A DNA stretch of 64,000 nucleotides from Batkoa obscura (GCA_030770535.1 JASVEC010000044.1:236735-300734), one strand, 5' to 3'. Shown: positions 45,344 through 57,890, counted from the first letter of the stretch. Notes: a model not told the origin generated them from the letters alone. Program-made: numbers and translations.

Positions 45344-46445
45344 TTATTGAAAAGCAACACCAAATTTAGTTACTTGGACACTACCACCACCTGAAGCAAA
45401 ACCAGTACCATCGTGAGTTAAATAAATTAAATCATCAAAGGTACATTTAATACCACATTTACTACATTGATTATGAGGTGCAATAAATTTAGTAGTACAA
45501 TTATTACAAAATACATGACCACATGGACTTAATAAAATAGGTTTCATACTATTATTCAATTGTTTAATACAATTAGGGCATTCACTTTCATCACTTTCAC
45601 TTGTTTGTAATTGTACCTTAATCATTTTTTTTAATCTAAAACAATAAAAGTAAAGTTATATTATGTTCTACACAAATAATAAATAAAATAGCCTTACGTA
45701 ATACTATGTAATTCTCCTGCAGTACAATGTGTCAATTTCAAATTTTTAGGTGCTTCAATTAATTTACTATCCATATTTGGAGTCATTGAAGGTATCCAAA
45801 AAGCGGGTAATTTAGAATCTTCATACCCAATACCTAATTTTCTACTTTCAACTTTAACACTTTTAGGTACTTCATCCATATCATCCAAATTTCTTTTATT
45901 ATTGCTTGATTGTACTCCTTTAATACTAGTTGTTTCTTTTTGTGTTTTTTCAAAAGCTTCAATCTTTTCTTGTTCAATTTGTAATTGTTTTGACGCTTCT
46001 TTTTTCTAATTCAATTTATTGAGATTAATTTAAATTAGTAAATTAATATTAGAAATTACTTGTTTTTCTGCTTCTTGTTTTTCTGCTAATTTAGATTGTT
46101 TTAATAAATTAGCTCTCTGCGTAACTATACTTTCAACTACACATTCTTTGCATGCTATATGTCCTTTGGAACTAAAATCAATCATTAGTTTTCATCTTGG
46201 ATGTAAGTTTTAAATTCTTTAATCTTACCAGCTCAATGGCATCCTTGCTTTTTGTAAACATAGATAACAGTGATCAAATTTTCTCAATGAATCTTTACCT
46301 AAACGTTGCTAATCAAAAAAATTAGTATTTTTATTGAAATAAAAGCAAATTCAACACATACTTTTTTTGATCCATAATTTGTTTTACTCTTTTCGGAATA
46401 AGTGAAGTGTCCTAATGCTGTATTGTTTTTACTATGACGTGCCAT
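45344..46445 (-). CDS. NOSIP: NOSIP-type E3 ligase with two RING-like domains
   Basis: Homologue of nitric-oxide-synthase-interacting protein, a nuclear ubiquitin ligase associated with the spliceosome. Five exons on the minus strand: 46362-46445, 46229-46308, 46060-46171, 45698-46005 and 45344-45635, 291 aa. The N-terminus MARHSKNNTALGHFTYSEK is the family hallmark, followed by RLGKDSLRKFDHCYLCLQK. The centre contains the conserved PAFWIPSMTPNMDSKLIEAP, and near the C-terminus is DLIYLTHDGTGFASGGG. Human NOSIP has a split, zinc-free U-box. Here both halves keep Cys/His pairs: CYLC...CSKGHIACKEC, and CPNC...SPCGHVFCNNC...CSKCG. A helical Lys/Glu/Gln-rich linker separates them. Function is inferred from the family. 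Confidence 0.9.
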
Positions 46446-47267
46446 TGTAATTCAATATTAAAAAAGAAATCGATTTAAATTTTGGTTTGGACATTAATCT
46501 GATTTAATCCTTTTTGATTGAATCAAAAATTCACTTAATTTCAAGTTTTTCATTTCAGTGATTTCAATTTAGTCCCAATTTTAATATTAAACTCTTCACT
46601 TTCTCATTTCGATTTTACTTCAAAATCCAAGGAATCAAAATATTGAAAGAAATCCAACTTTAATATATATACATGAAACAGTTTTTTAATGTCATTACTT
46701 TTTTTATTTTTTAAGTATAATTGAGTAGAAAAGATACTAAGAAATTTCTTCAAAAAAATCATCATAATATTGATAAGAAATGCCTCTCAGGTATGGTTGG
46801 TTAGCTTGTAACTTTTTCAGAGAATGAAATTAAAAAGACAATGATCGAATGATAATTTATTCAACTTGAAATCTAGTTGTTATGATTTGCTCCATTGATG
46901 CTCTAATTGATAATAAGTCTAGAGTTCAATCTCTATTAAAAGTATTTCCTTTTTTTATTGTTTATTTTTATCAAATGCTAGGTTTAAATTAAAGTTTTTT
47001 AATAAAGCATAACGCAAAGTTATTGAAAAACTATCAAAACTATTTTTTATAAATTACTAGTAATTAAAGATTAGAAATTGTTAAAATTTTATACAAATTG
47101 TTATTTTTATACAAAATAGTTGACATTCTAGTAAAATTAGTGCAACTTTATTACCTAATCAAGTAAATTAATTTTATTCGCTGGTTCTAATTTGAATTTC
47201 GTAGTTTAGTAATTTATGCTTAGTCATTCAAAGTAAAGTTCAAACTTTTAATTTTTTAATTTTAAAA
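46446..47267. other. Divergent promoter region of the NOSIP and UBX genes
   Basis: Both flanking genes start toward this interval. It holds one degenerate MITE (46664-46771) and a tRNA-like string near 46880-46945 that I reject as a functional tRNA. No other element seen. Confidence 0.5.
46664..46771 (+). mobile_element. Palindromic MITE, copy 15 (degenerate)
   Basis: Recognised only by the order of weak blocks: GTCATTACTTTTTTTATTTT, TTAAGTATAATTGAGTAGAA and AAAAAAATCATCATAATAT. Old copy. Confidence 0.5.
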
Positions 47268-48969
47268 ATGTCTACTACATTAACAATAACCTTTCCAAAC
47301 CCTAATGGCATTGGTATTAAAAATCATCTATTTAAAGGGGGCCCAGGTACTTTATTAGCTCAGATAATAGAAGATGTTTGTAATAAATATCAATTGGGTG
47401 AACCGGATGGTTTTGCTTTAGAGTAAGTTAAAATTAGCTATATCTATTTTAATTAATTATTACTTTTAGATATAACAAAAAAATTTTAGACTCTTCTTTA
47501 TCATTAAGGTTCTCAAATTTAAAAACAAATTCAAAATTAAACCTTGTCAAAGTAGCTTCAAAAAAGAAAAGTAAGTTTATTACAAATATTGAAATTCGTT
47601 TAAATTTATATTCTATTTAGATGGCAATTCATTTGTAGAAATAGCATTACAGTGGGATAGTAATCGATTTATTGAAAAATTTAGAACCAGTACTACTTTA
47701 TTAGATATGTTAAATCAATTCGATAAAAAATATAATAAGTAAATATAGTTGTAAATTTAATTATATATTTTAATAATTTTTTTTAGTGATTCAGAATCAA
47801 ACTTATTACAATGTGATGATCAAGGAAATTGGCTATCTCCCTCATGTCATATCTTAAATAGGGTTGTTTTTGGTCTTAAAGATTTATCTACTACAACTTT
47901 TCAAAGTTTAGGTCTTCAAAATGGTAACGCTTTAGTCCGTTTGACTTTTAAAAATAGCTTGGATAATATACAATTAGTCAAAGAAAAATTGAATGAAATT
48001 GATAATATGAATAGTCGAGGCGTAAATACCGAAAATACTTTAAATGATTTTAAATTAAAGCCTGAAATTAAGCCTGGAATGAACTTACTTGCTGATAAAA
48101 AAGAAAATGTATTAGTTAATCAAATAATCGAAAGTAATATTCAACAAGGGAATGTAGCACTTAAAGCAGAGCATATTGAAAATAATGTTCAATCAAATCA
48201 AACAGCTGATAACTTTGGTGCTAATGATAAAGGTAGAGATACTCATGTTTACCTTGCTCCGCCTAAAGGATTACCCTATTCTAATCAAATACAGTTACCT
48301 GACTCAGCATTCGAATTAAGTCCAACCGAGTTAAAATTGATGGTATCTCAACAACAAAATTCTACAAAGAAGATAATAGAAGGAGCACCATTGATGACAA
48401 AAGCTATGAGATCACAAGAAGAACAAAAGAGAAGAGCCAAATACCCAAAGACTATTATAAGGATACGTTTACCTGATGGCGTTATTTTACAATTTACCTT
48501 TGGATCAGAAGAGTCATTTAAAGAATTAATCAAAGAAATACAAAATTGTTTTATGGATGCTACCGCACCTTTTTACTTAATTCAATCCCCACCTTTAAAA
48601 AAGTTTAATAATTTAGAAAATAGTTCGTTCTATGATTTAAATTTATTCCCTGCTTCTCTTTTACACCTTAAATTTAATGACGCTAAATTTGGTACCATAT
48701 CTTCTATCTTTTTAAAACAAGATATTTTAAGTTTGGCCCAACCTTTACCTGAATTACAGAATATTTCTGAGACTCTCAAAGCACCTCACACCTCCTTACA
48801 GAACAGTTCTAGTGCAGTAACGTCCATTTCTAATACTACGGACTATCTATCTTCAACTTCAACTCCAACTCCAGCTCGAACTCAGGATAAAGTAGAAGAA
48901 AAAGCTAAGCCTAATGATACAAAATCTAAAATCTCAAAATGGATTAGGTTAAGTAAGCCTACTAATTAA
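47268..48969 (+). CDS. UBX4: UBX-domain protein, TUG/ASPSCR1 (Ubx4) type
   Basis: Cofactor of the AAA ATPase p97/Cdc48. Four exons: 47268-47422, 47470-47570, 47621-47738 and 47787-48969, 518 aa. The N-terminal ubiquitin-like domain (TLTITFPNPNGIGIKNHLFK; LLAQIIEDVCNKYQLGEPDG) is followed by a second ubiquitin-like segment (WDSNRFIEKFRTSTTLLDML; NALVRLTFKN), as in TUG. A long Asn/Glu-rich linker leads to YLAPPKGLPYSNQIQLPDSA, a stretch typical of the family before the UBX domain. The UBX domain covers PKTIIRIRLPDGVILQFTFG to LLHLKF; the usual Phe-Pro-Arg loop is replaced by FPAS. Ser/Thr-rich C-terminus. In other fungi the protein helps assemble or disassemble Cdc48 complexes. Confidence 0.87.
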
Positions 48970-49048
48970 ATAGTTTATTTTTAGCTATTTTATTTTTATT
49001 TTTTATTTTCTTTAAAATGGTTATAAAATATATTCAAGAAACAACTTT

Positions 49049-50209
49049 TTATTTAAGTTCATCCAAAGCTACTTTTAAATTAAATTCTTGTTGTCCATCG
49101 ACTTTAACTAAAGCTCCTTTTTCAGTAATAATGGAAGAAATTAAATTAGCTGGAGTAACATCAAAAGCAGGGTTCCAAACATTAATTTCTTTATGACCAA
49201 CTTGTACATCTACCAATTGGTTATTTTTATCTAACCCAGATACTCGAGTCAACTCATCACTCTTTCTTTCTTCAATAGGAATATCTTTACCACTTAATGT
49301 ATTCAAATCAATCGATGTGGTTGGAGCAGCTACAATAAACGGTATGTTGAAGTGTTTTGCAAGGATAGCCAACTGATAAGTACCAATCTTATTTGCAGTA
49401 TCTCCATTATGTGCTACTCTATCTGCTCCTACAATAATAGCATCTACTTTAGAACCAGAAATTAAAAAGGCTGCCATACTATCTGTAATTAATGTGGAAG
49501 GCATATTTTCATAAGTTAATTCGTAAGCAGTTAATCTGCTTCCTTGATTATAAGGACGTGTTTCAGTACAATAAGCATGTCCCAATCTATTCTTTCCATG
49601 TAAACTACGTATGACTCCTAAAGCAGTACCATAACCAGCAGTAGCTAAAGACCCAGTATTACAATGGGTTAATACATTGATCTTTTCTTTATTTGGGTAA
49701 TATTTTGACAACCAAGTTAAACCTGCTTCACCAATAGCCATATTATCTTTAACATCATTGACTAACATATCTTCAGCTGCATTTGTATAAGTTTCAATGA
49801 TCTTGGAAGCAGTTTCATTTTCTAAATCTTTAACTAAGTTCCACAACTTTTCAGCAGCATCAAATAAATTGACTGCAGTTGGCCGAGAAGTCTTTAAATA
49901 TTCTAAAGACTCATGAATAAAAGTGATAGCATCTTTAGCGCTTCTAAACTCTGAACTTCTTTTATGTAACTCGACTGCTAAAGTTAAAGCAGCGACTATG
50001 GCAATGGCTGGTGCGCCACGTACCTATATTTTTTAAAATCGAATGAGATTTGAATTTTCATAAATTACCTTCATACTTCTAATTACATGATGACCATCTT
50101 GGTTGGTTTTAACTTCCTCATAGACAGTTGTATGTGGTAATAACAACTGATCCAATACCTTCAATTCTCCCCTTTTATAGTCAATAGCTTTTAAGGTTGC
50201 TTCGCTCAT
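49049..50209 (-). CDS. MRI1: Methylthioribose-1-phosphate isomerase (Mri1)
   Basis: Methionine-salvage enzyme converting 5-methylthioribose-1-phosphate to the ribulose form. Two exons on the minus strand: 50069-50209 and 49049-50023, 371 aa, about the length of the human enzyme. Motifs: [40 protein letters not shown] with the intron before [27 protein letters not shown] containing the catalytic Cys, [38 protein letters not shown] with the catalytic Asp, and [20 protein letters not shown]. The sequence fits the eIF2B-alpha-related MtnA family and not eIF2B itself, since the Cys/Asp pair and RPYNQG are present. Confidence 0.95.
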
Positions 50210-51212
50210 TAAAAATAGTTGTTTCAATTTATTTTTCGAAAATTTAAAGCATGCTAAAGTTAATCCAATCAAATTTTCATATAGTATTGTGTATTTTTTT
50301 TATTACTATTATTTTATATATTAAAACAAATATAATTTGTTCCAAAAATTAAGGCTATCAAAATCGATAGGTCCTTTGAACATTTTTTAAAACTAATGTT
50401 TTTATAAATGTTGATACTGGGTTATTGGCAACTTGTACTCAGTAGTTACTTCATTATACAAGGTAACAACCTCAGACAGAGACGGTAAAGAAAAATTTAG
50501 TCTAAATTTTGTTCCTTTTATAGTTTCAATTTTGGAGATTATAAAAAAATCCTCAAATCATCTCAGAGTTCATAAATTTAGCCTATGAAATTGAGCATAA
50601 TTTATAAAGTGATGATTTTGATTTACCTTATTTAACTCGAATTTTCTTGATTTTTTTAGTACTATGCACATAACTACTTTGAAATGATAAAGTTCTTATG
50701 CATATAATAAGGCCCACTTGTGAAGCATTGATGTAGCAATATGGTTTATAAATAAAATAAAATAAATTTTATATTAGTTCATTCCAAATAGATATCAAAA
50801 AATAAACATATCATTTTCTAATACTATATAGTATCATTTATGATGAAATCGAATATGAATTATATATCTAATATATAATACTATATCATTAGTTACAATA
50901 TTAGAAAACAAATACATACATAAAAATGATGTTGATTATACAAAATCTTTTTATTTGGTTTGACAATTATTTATTTATTTTTTTGTGCTAAATTAGTAGA
51001 TTGTAGCAGATAAAAGCAAATTTATTAGAAAATGTATTAAAAAATAATTTAAAATGCACTCGCAATTCAACTATGATTAAATAATGCTTAAACATAATGT
51101 TGTTACTAAGGTTACTTTTGAACATATCTGGCATTATTTGGATTAGCAGGATATTGCAGAAACATATTAAAAGTATGATTGATGAGCCATTCTTAACTGT
51201 CTTTGATAGCTA
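50210..51212. other. 1-kb AT-rich spacer
   Basis: 5' flank of MRI1 and 3' flank of the SUMO protease gene. No frame, tRNA or repeat was recognised; a weak inverted motif built on ATACTATATAGTAT near 50820-50832 was noted only. Confidence 0.45.
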
Positions 51213-54200
51213 TTAAAAATTTGTTAACTTTTCTTCACGCTTTCCTTCTTTTTCGTTATTTTTAAATTTACTATACTCAACTGTAAGGTTATCAATCAAC
51301 TCTAAAATATCTTTTCTTTTGATAGAAGACGGTATCAATCCACTCCATGCGTCATCATCATGGTGATTTAAAGTAATATTTTCATATTTTTCTGGGTTAC
51401 TTAAAAACAGCCTTACATATTCCAAAAGGTATACTCCACAATCATAAAAGTTTTTTTGCAATGGTACTTTTGGTATAACTTCTTTTTTGAATAACCATGG
51501 GAGCACTGTATCTAGCTCATAATTCAATCTATCTTTTGCTTGTCTTGCTATGTACTCCCTAAGTATTTTTTTTGCTTCTAACTGTTTACCACCTAATGAG
51601 TCAAAAACTGCTAACCATGGAGGGCTTATTTTTTCGATTTCCTCGTTCCTTTCTTCTTCTTTTTTAATATTGTGAGTTTTTAGTATATCCTCTATTTTGT
51701 TGTATTTCTTTCTCTCAAACTTCTCAATGTCTTTTACGGTTTCAAATGCTACTTTCTTCAGTGGATGCTCTCTCTCTAAAGCTATTATATCTGCATTGAT
51801 AAGTGTATCTAAGTCATTTTCCAATTTATTAAGACAGTCAGCCTGCTTTACTATTAAATTCTCAGCTAAATTGTCTTCATTACTACTCTCATCACCAGAA
51901 ACGCTTTGCGCTTCATTTAAAGCCTCCTGAAGCCTATCTCTTAGTTTCGATTTCTCGTCTATAAAGTTGTTAGATGAATCTAGTATCTTATCCTCAATTT
52001 TGCTCTCTTCATCATAGTTAAAATAGGGAAACTCACCTGAGTCGGAAGATAATATGTTGTCATTTGGGTCTATTGATTCAACTTTGCTTTCGCTTTCCGA
52101 ATTGAGCGCACCGTTAGAGGATGATTCAAGCTTTCTAATAGCTTCTGAGTCACGAGACTTTTGAAATATATTACTCTTTTCTTCTATAATAATTTCTAAA
52201 TTATTGCTATGATCATTTTTTTGAATTCTAAATGCTTTACTAAAATCACTTTCTTTTGATTTGTTTAAAATATCAAGAGATGAATTTGACTCAACTTTTT
52301 TGGTTCCAATATCACTATGCTTATTACTGTCTAGTTGTGCTAATATCGATCGGATATATGATCCACCAGGGGGTTTTAAATTCGAAGAGAGTCTTGGTAT
52401 AAATCCATCCTTCGTTTCAGAATTTGTCGCCTGGATGTCAATCTCTTTTCTATTAATAAGCTCATGGTACTCTTCAAATCGATCAAGCCCCCCAATAATT
52501 ACAATATACCAATGGAAATTTTCATTAATTGGTATAAATAGATATTTACTTTTAAAAAAGTCAATTTTTCTCCCCCATTTTTTAACACTGTTAAATGCTT
52601 CATCTGGATTGTTTGGGAATAACGATAACTTTCCATATAAGAATGAAGATAAACTATGAACATGGTCTTTCAAATCGGGGCGGTACTTTTCAAATTGATT
52701 TAAAATATATCTTAAATAAAACTCAATAACATTATCATTTAGAAATGTATTTGGTCTTAATAGTCGTTGATCTTCTGTATAGATACTGACTTGATTATGC
52801 CCTTTAAATGGATACACAAAATGTAACTTGTTTTTAGGTTTCTTTTTATCAGTATTTACAATTGGGTCTGGATCTAAATCTACAATATCGTTACATTGAT
52901 TTCTTCGAAGGCCATAACTCCGTGTAATACTGGAAAAGGTTGTATTCATCTTATCTTTTAAAAACGGTCCACTATTTTGTAGTATTTTATCGGTTGTTGG
53001 AAGTTCATCATCTGATTTACTGTTATTTTTCCTAGAAAGGTAATCATCGTTTGGACTCAGAGGACTTGATTCTTTGCTTAATTCAGGATACTTATGACTC
53101 GTAGATTTGCTAATACCAGGATTGAGGATATTTTTAATTGCCTCACTAATATCACTATAATTTCTTAGTTTATTAATACCATAGTTCTCAATAGATACTC
53201 CGAAATTTAAAACGACTTTTTCAATGCCCTTTAAAAAACTCATCATATCTTTATAACTAGAAAAAATCAATCCAACGTTTATTTTATCTAATAATGAATA
53301 CTAAATTTATTATATTTTTAGTTATAAAAAAATATTTACTTTCATCTTTAATCTTAATAATGTTCTCTGTATAACAGATTTTAATCACCAAATCCCCTTC
53401 AATAGCCATAAAATTTACCTCTGTCAACTCCCTCTTAGGCTCATTATTAAGTGATTCGTTTTCAAAACTAACTACTTTTAAGATCGGAAGCACCATATTT
53501 TCTTTCAGAACTAAAACTGAATACATTATCCAATGATTTTTGCTATCGATCTCCGTTCTATGGCTCTCATTAGAAATAATTACACCTTTAAGTTTATGTT
53601 CAGTATTATCAGGTTTGGTAGAATCGAAAGGTTCAGTTATCTTTTGATAGATTTTATTCAAATCTGTAGCTGAGTCTGGCCCTAGTATTTCTTTGTTATA
53701 TTCTTGTTTATTGGTATAGATTTTGTTTTGATTTATTAATGAAGGTTTTGTTTTTGGTTTAGCAGCATTTACATAATGAGAATTAGCATCCTTTAAACCA
53801 TTTAATATTAATATATTCAATGAAAAATATTGATTACTCTATTACGCATTTGTGAACTACTGCTGAATTTACTAGGAGATACATGTGATCTTCCACTAAA
53901 CTTTGCTCTGAGCTTTCCTATTTTGTTGTAAAATATTTGAGCATACTTCAAATTTTATTTTAACACATCTTACCCTCAGGAGATTTAGAAAGGCTCTTTG
54001 AGTTATTAAATTCTTTAAGTAATTTGTTGTAATCTTCCAAATTACTTATTCTGCTACTGCTTTCGTTTATAGATAGCTTTTAAATGGTTAGATAAGCACT
54101 TCTAATTATTTTGTTGAGATTTTACCTCTGGGATTGGCTTTGATGAAACTTCAGTTCCTAGTGGGTTAGTACCCCTTATCAATCCACTAATATTGGTTGA

Positions 54201-54924
54201 GTATCCATTTCTATGGTGAGATGTATTTGCTCTTTTTAAATGTCCCATTTGTTTCTGAGGGGCCTAAAAACATAAATTAGAAAATATTATAGAAATTAAT
54301 GTTTTTTATATCAACAATTCAAAACCAATTCAAAATATTTAATCATATAAACTTGTAATTGATCAAATATATAATCAATTTTATTATTTCCAGCTAAAAT
54401 TCGAATTGGTAATAATTTATGTAATTAGCACTTACCCTTGAGCAAGTAGGCATGTCAATTGGATTTCCTCTTGGTTTGTTATTTACAACTACTTTTGAAA
54501 CCGGTAGATTTGTAAAACCTCTCATTGGGTTAAATTTGGGCGTATTCTTGATTTTTTCAATAGCACTAACTGCTTTATCTTCATTTAGATTTACATCAGA
54601 AAGCCTTCTTTTCCCTCTTAAATGACTCCCAGTAATATCCTGTCTTTGAAACTTTAAATATTATCCTTCATATTTATAAAATCAGTTACTCTTCTAATAA
54701 AGATTCTTGAAACAAAATTTCATTCTTTATTTCATTTCCAACATGTATAGAATTGGATTCTTGCATACGTGAATTATTATTATTTAATCTTCCTGACCTT
54801 GACCTAGGACTCTTTTTATTAAAATATATTAAAATTCCACGATAAAGCATAAAATATTTTTTAAACTTACATTTAACAATTGAATATCTTCCTCTTCGTC
54901 ACTTATTGGAAAAATTCCACTCAT
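51213..54924 (-). CDS. ULP2: Ulp2/SENP6-7-type SUMO protease with large catalytic-domain insert
   Basis: Eight exons on the minus strand: 54871-54924, 54690-54811, 54436-54643, 54126-54263, 53974-54076, 53838-53917, 53340-53790 and 51213-53287, about 1076 aa, phases consistent. The N-terminal third is basic, Ser/Asn-rich and likely disordered (SPRSRSGRLNNNNSRM). A beta-rich domain follows (HWIMYSVLVLKENMVLPILK). A SUMO-interaction-like string NDIVDLDPD precedes the C48 peptidase. The catalytic set is visible: NENFHWYIVII (His644), AVFDSLGG (Asp948), VPLQKNFYDCGVYLLEYVR (Gln996, Cys1002). About 300 mostly polar, acidic residues separate His from Asp; such inserts define the Ulp2/SENP6/7 branch, which trims poly-SUMO chains. 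The 172-nt intron 54264-54435 is the longest clear intron in the window. Confidence 0.87.
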
Positions 54925-55531
54925 TTAGGTAAAAATAAGTTTTACTTTTTTTATAAAAATCATTCATTTTGCAAAAAAAAACTAACCAATTATTTTCTAA
55001 TTACCTATTTGTTTTGGTAAATTAATAATTTAAGGTTAATCTGCCGAAGTTCTTACAAGCTTATTTGGTATATGAACTTGATATGCTTAGTGTATTTATA
55101 GGGGGTGCAAATAGTGACTGTGATATACAAAAATAGTAGAGAGTAATAAAAACTAGGATCGTGGTCACTTCATACCGACTATCTATTTACTTTAACTAGA
55201 TAGAATGCAGTATTAAAAAAACGCTTCATCTATACTCAAAAGATATGAGTGTTTTTTTGACTTCAGTATTTTTTCCATTTTTTAAGCACTATTTAAGCAG
55301 AAAATTTGTTAGTAGAATTCTTAAATACAAAAATGCATCCTCATATATAAAAAAAGTTAATAAAATTAACTAAATGTTTTGAAGTTGAAATAAATTAATT
55401 ATAGTTAACATTATTTTTGGTACTTTATAAAAAAAATTAAATATTGATATATGTGTAGTTCAACTACAAAACAGTAAATATAAAATATTAAAATATATGA
55501 ATGTCTAATATAAGTTTTTATTGACGAATTT
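54925..55531. other. Spacer with one MITE copy
   Basis: 5' flank of the SUMO protease gene and 3' flank of the small secreted protein gene. Nothing else recognised. Confidence 0.5.
55243..55346 (+). mobile_element. Palindromic MITE, copy 16
   Basis: Ends ATATGAGTGTTTTTTTG / AATGCATCCTCATAT; core TTTAAGCACTATTTAAGCAG. Confidence 0.82.
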
Positions 55532-56119
55532 TTAGTTAAAAATAGCTGTAGATATCTTATTTTTTATGTTAAAGAATCGGGTGGTAGTAAAAGTACGATT
55601 GTGTTCTAACCAAAAATCATAACGTACAAATTTCTCATTTTTGATAAAAAACTGGATGTTGACATTGTCTTTGATTACATTCCACTGTTCAACTTTCCCA
55701 TACAACTCATCCATACCATGGCCTGTGAATATTGCGTTATTAGTAATAAGCAATGATGGATCAATTAATGGAAAAGCAGGTGTTTTAAAGCGAAAATATT
55801 TAGCATCTTTGTTTCCTAATTCTACAACCTTATTACTAACACCTTCACTAGTGACATTGCCAAAATCAAAGGATGAACTCATCAATATTCCTCCATCATA
55901 AGCACCATCAATACGAATCTTTTTATCCTTATAAGAATGATAAAACATCCCAGCGGATACATGGCTCATGCTGATATTATTCCATTTGTGCTGCATAAAG
56001 TTGGCGGAAAAATTTACGTTAAGCTTGGGAGGTAATGGCTGATTAAAGTCGCCATCATAAACTTCTTTGGAGCAATAGATGCCGCTAGCTAATAAGATAA
56101 TTATGTTAAAAATTTTCAT
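55532..56119 (-). CDS. Small secreted protein, family not recognised
   Basis: Single exon, 195 aa. Signal peptide MKIFNIIILLASGIYCSK, then a compact domain of about 170 residues: PPKLNVNFSANFMQHKWNNI, GMFYHSYKDKKIRIDGAYDG, SFDFGNVTSEGVSNKVVELG, LLITNNAIFTGHGMDELYGK, and a final part rich in aromatic and charged residues (FFIKNEKFVRYDFWLEHNRT). Two N-glycosylation-type sites (NIS, NVT) and one more at NRT. No transmembrane segment or GPI signal. Pattern of alternating hydrophobics suggests a beta-sandwich or lipocalin-like shell, which is inference. A decayed relative lies at 57990-58500 on the same strand. Confidence 0.7.
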   Translation of the reverse strand: MKIFNIIILLASGIYCSKEVYDGDFNQPLPPKLNVNFSANFMQHKWNNISMSHVSAGMFYHSYKDKKIRIDGAYDGGILMSSSFDFGNVTSEGVSNKVVELGNKDAKYFRFKTPAFPLIDPSLLITNNAIFTGHGMDELYGKVEQWNVIKDNVNIQFFIKNEKFVRYDFWLEHNRTFTTTRFFNIKNKISTAIFN

Positions 56120-57041
56120 ATATATTGGAATTTTTTAATCAGTATATTCAAAAAAAAACCTTTATATACCTATTTGATATAATATGCACTGTTTATTGAC
56201 GTACAGTAACAAGCCTTGGTATTAAATCTGGTTTAACCATTTATTCTTTAAAGCTTAACAAACTATTATTCTTTAAAATCAAATAAGTCACCTATTCTTT
56301 TTTATCATCCTTAGTCCTAAGGGCGGATTTCATTTTAAAATAATGCTTATAAGTATCCTTTTCTTTTTGATATTTGTTTACTTTGAGTCTAAATTTAAAG
56401 ATCTGTTAGCTAAATTTTTAAAGAAAAACATCCATTATTTTAATAAATAGCCTTTTATGCTTTTTTCTAAAAAAAATACTTCAAAAGTAAAGCCTTCTAA
56501 GAGATTTATTAATAACTCATAATCAGAGAGGAAAAGGTAATAGGAAGAAAACAAAAGCCAAGGAGAGTTGTTTATTCTTTAATAACTGAAAAAGTGCGAA
56601 AAGGTTACCGTTATATATTTAAAGCTAATGGTGACTTTTTAATAAAAAGCACAAAACTAAGCGAAAAGTATTAGCTATATGTTAATTTATTCTTTTTAAA
56701 TGTAAGTAACTTACACACTATATGAGTCTTAACTCTTAATAAGATTGAACTAAAAGACAAAATAACCTCACATAAAAATTTATACATTAAGTTAGCAATA
56801 GTTGAATATGAAAATATTAATTTTGTATCATAAATATAATGATGACTCATTTTTACAGTAACAAATAGTTAATAAGTATTACATTATATTCACTTATTTA
56901 ATGTAGTAGCTTCTAAAGCTATCCATTTTCAAATTAGCGTATCCATGTCATATAAATAAGAGATAAAAAAGGCAATACATTTACTATATTAAATCAACCT
57001 TACAAAAAAGGGAAATTACTATACAAGGATAGAGCATTAAC
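56120..57041. other. AT-rich spacer
   Basis: 5' flank of the small secreted protein gene. A stretch near 56510-56660 has Lys/Arg-rich short frames but no recognisable protein. Confidence 0.45.
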
Positions 57042-57145
57042 ATTTGGGGATGTTTTTCGGCTTCATCACTTTTTCCATCTTTTAAGCGCTATTTGAGTGG
57101 AAAGTTTGTTAGTAAAATTTTGAAAAGAAAAAATACATCCGTATC
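57042..57145 (+). mobile_element. Palindromic MITE, copy 17
   Basis: Ends ATTTGGGGATGTTTTTC / ATACATCCGTATC; core TTTAAGCGCTATTTGAGTGG perfect. Confidence 0.87.
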
Positions 57146-57415
57146 TATTAAAACTGATGTTAGCTTTCTTGAGAAAGCACTTAAATCAACGCTATAACCT
57201 CAAGTTTTTATTATATCTATAAAATTGTTATAATATAAATAAAATATAAAGCAATATGAAATTTTTTGACTAATCATAGTTTGCCCGTATTTGCAAAATA
57301 TGGTTATAAGTCCAATACCAGGGAGCTCCTATATTTAAAAAATTGGTTGTTATATCAATAATAAGCGTTTAAACTAAAGTATTGATTAGTTCAAACTACA
57401 AATTATTGAAAAAGA

Positions 57416-57518
57416 AAAGGAGTATTTTTTTTAATTTCATTATTTTTTCCATTTTTTAAGCGCTATTTAAGCGGAAAGATTGTTAGTGAAATTCTTAAAC
57501 ACAAAAATACATCCCCGA
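57416..57518 (+). mobile_element. Palindromic MITE, copy 18 (left end worn)
   Basis: Left end reads AAAAGGAGTATTTTTTT; interior and right end AAAAATACATCCCCG are well kept, with core TTTAAGCGCTATTTAAGCGG. Confidence 0.8.
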
Positions 57519-57680
57519 AAGCTAGTCTATTTTATAACTATTATATTAGAAATCTATACATTTTTAAAGGATTTAATGACTTAATGGTTTATTAGTCTAT
57601 ATAAAGTGACATTTGTAATATTGAGTTGACAATTAACAAGTAAAACCGTAACTAGGAAGAGTATGTAAATAAAAATCCTC

Positions 57681-57890
57681 TTGTATGATACTTTAAAAAT
57701 GTATATAGATTTTAATAAAGCTCTTCAAGTATCTTCAAGTATCTTAAAGTTAAAATATAGCAAAAACTTCAACATTATTATTTTCACTAATCAATCTGAA
57801 AAGTCAGTAATAAGTGATGCTTTTTTTGAGAATAATGAAATTTTAAATTTTAAAATGCGTACTGTCCTTTTAAAAATGTATAAACTATAA
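57681..57890 (+). other. Isolated 69-codon open frame, doubtful
   Basis: Encodes MYIDFNKALQVSSSILKLKY followed by NFNIIIFTNQSEK. Composition is protein-like and faintly recalls glycosyltransferase-8 N-termini, but no partner exons or full domain could be found. It may be a gene remnant or chance. Confidence 0.2.

Noticed and set aside
46880-46945. tRNA-like string with GAGTTCAATCTC resembling a T-arm
   Set aside because: No pairing acceptor stem or anticodon stem can be drawn around it; the A box is absent. At most a tRNA relic.
51697-52659. Two plus-strand frames (77 and 132 codons) opposite the SUMO protease
   Set aside because: Antisense shadows of the protease exon, which carries the full catalytic set.
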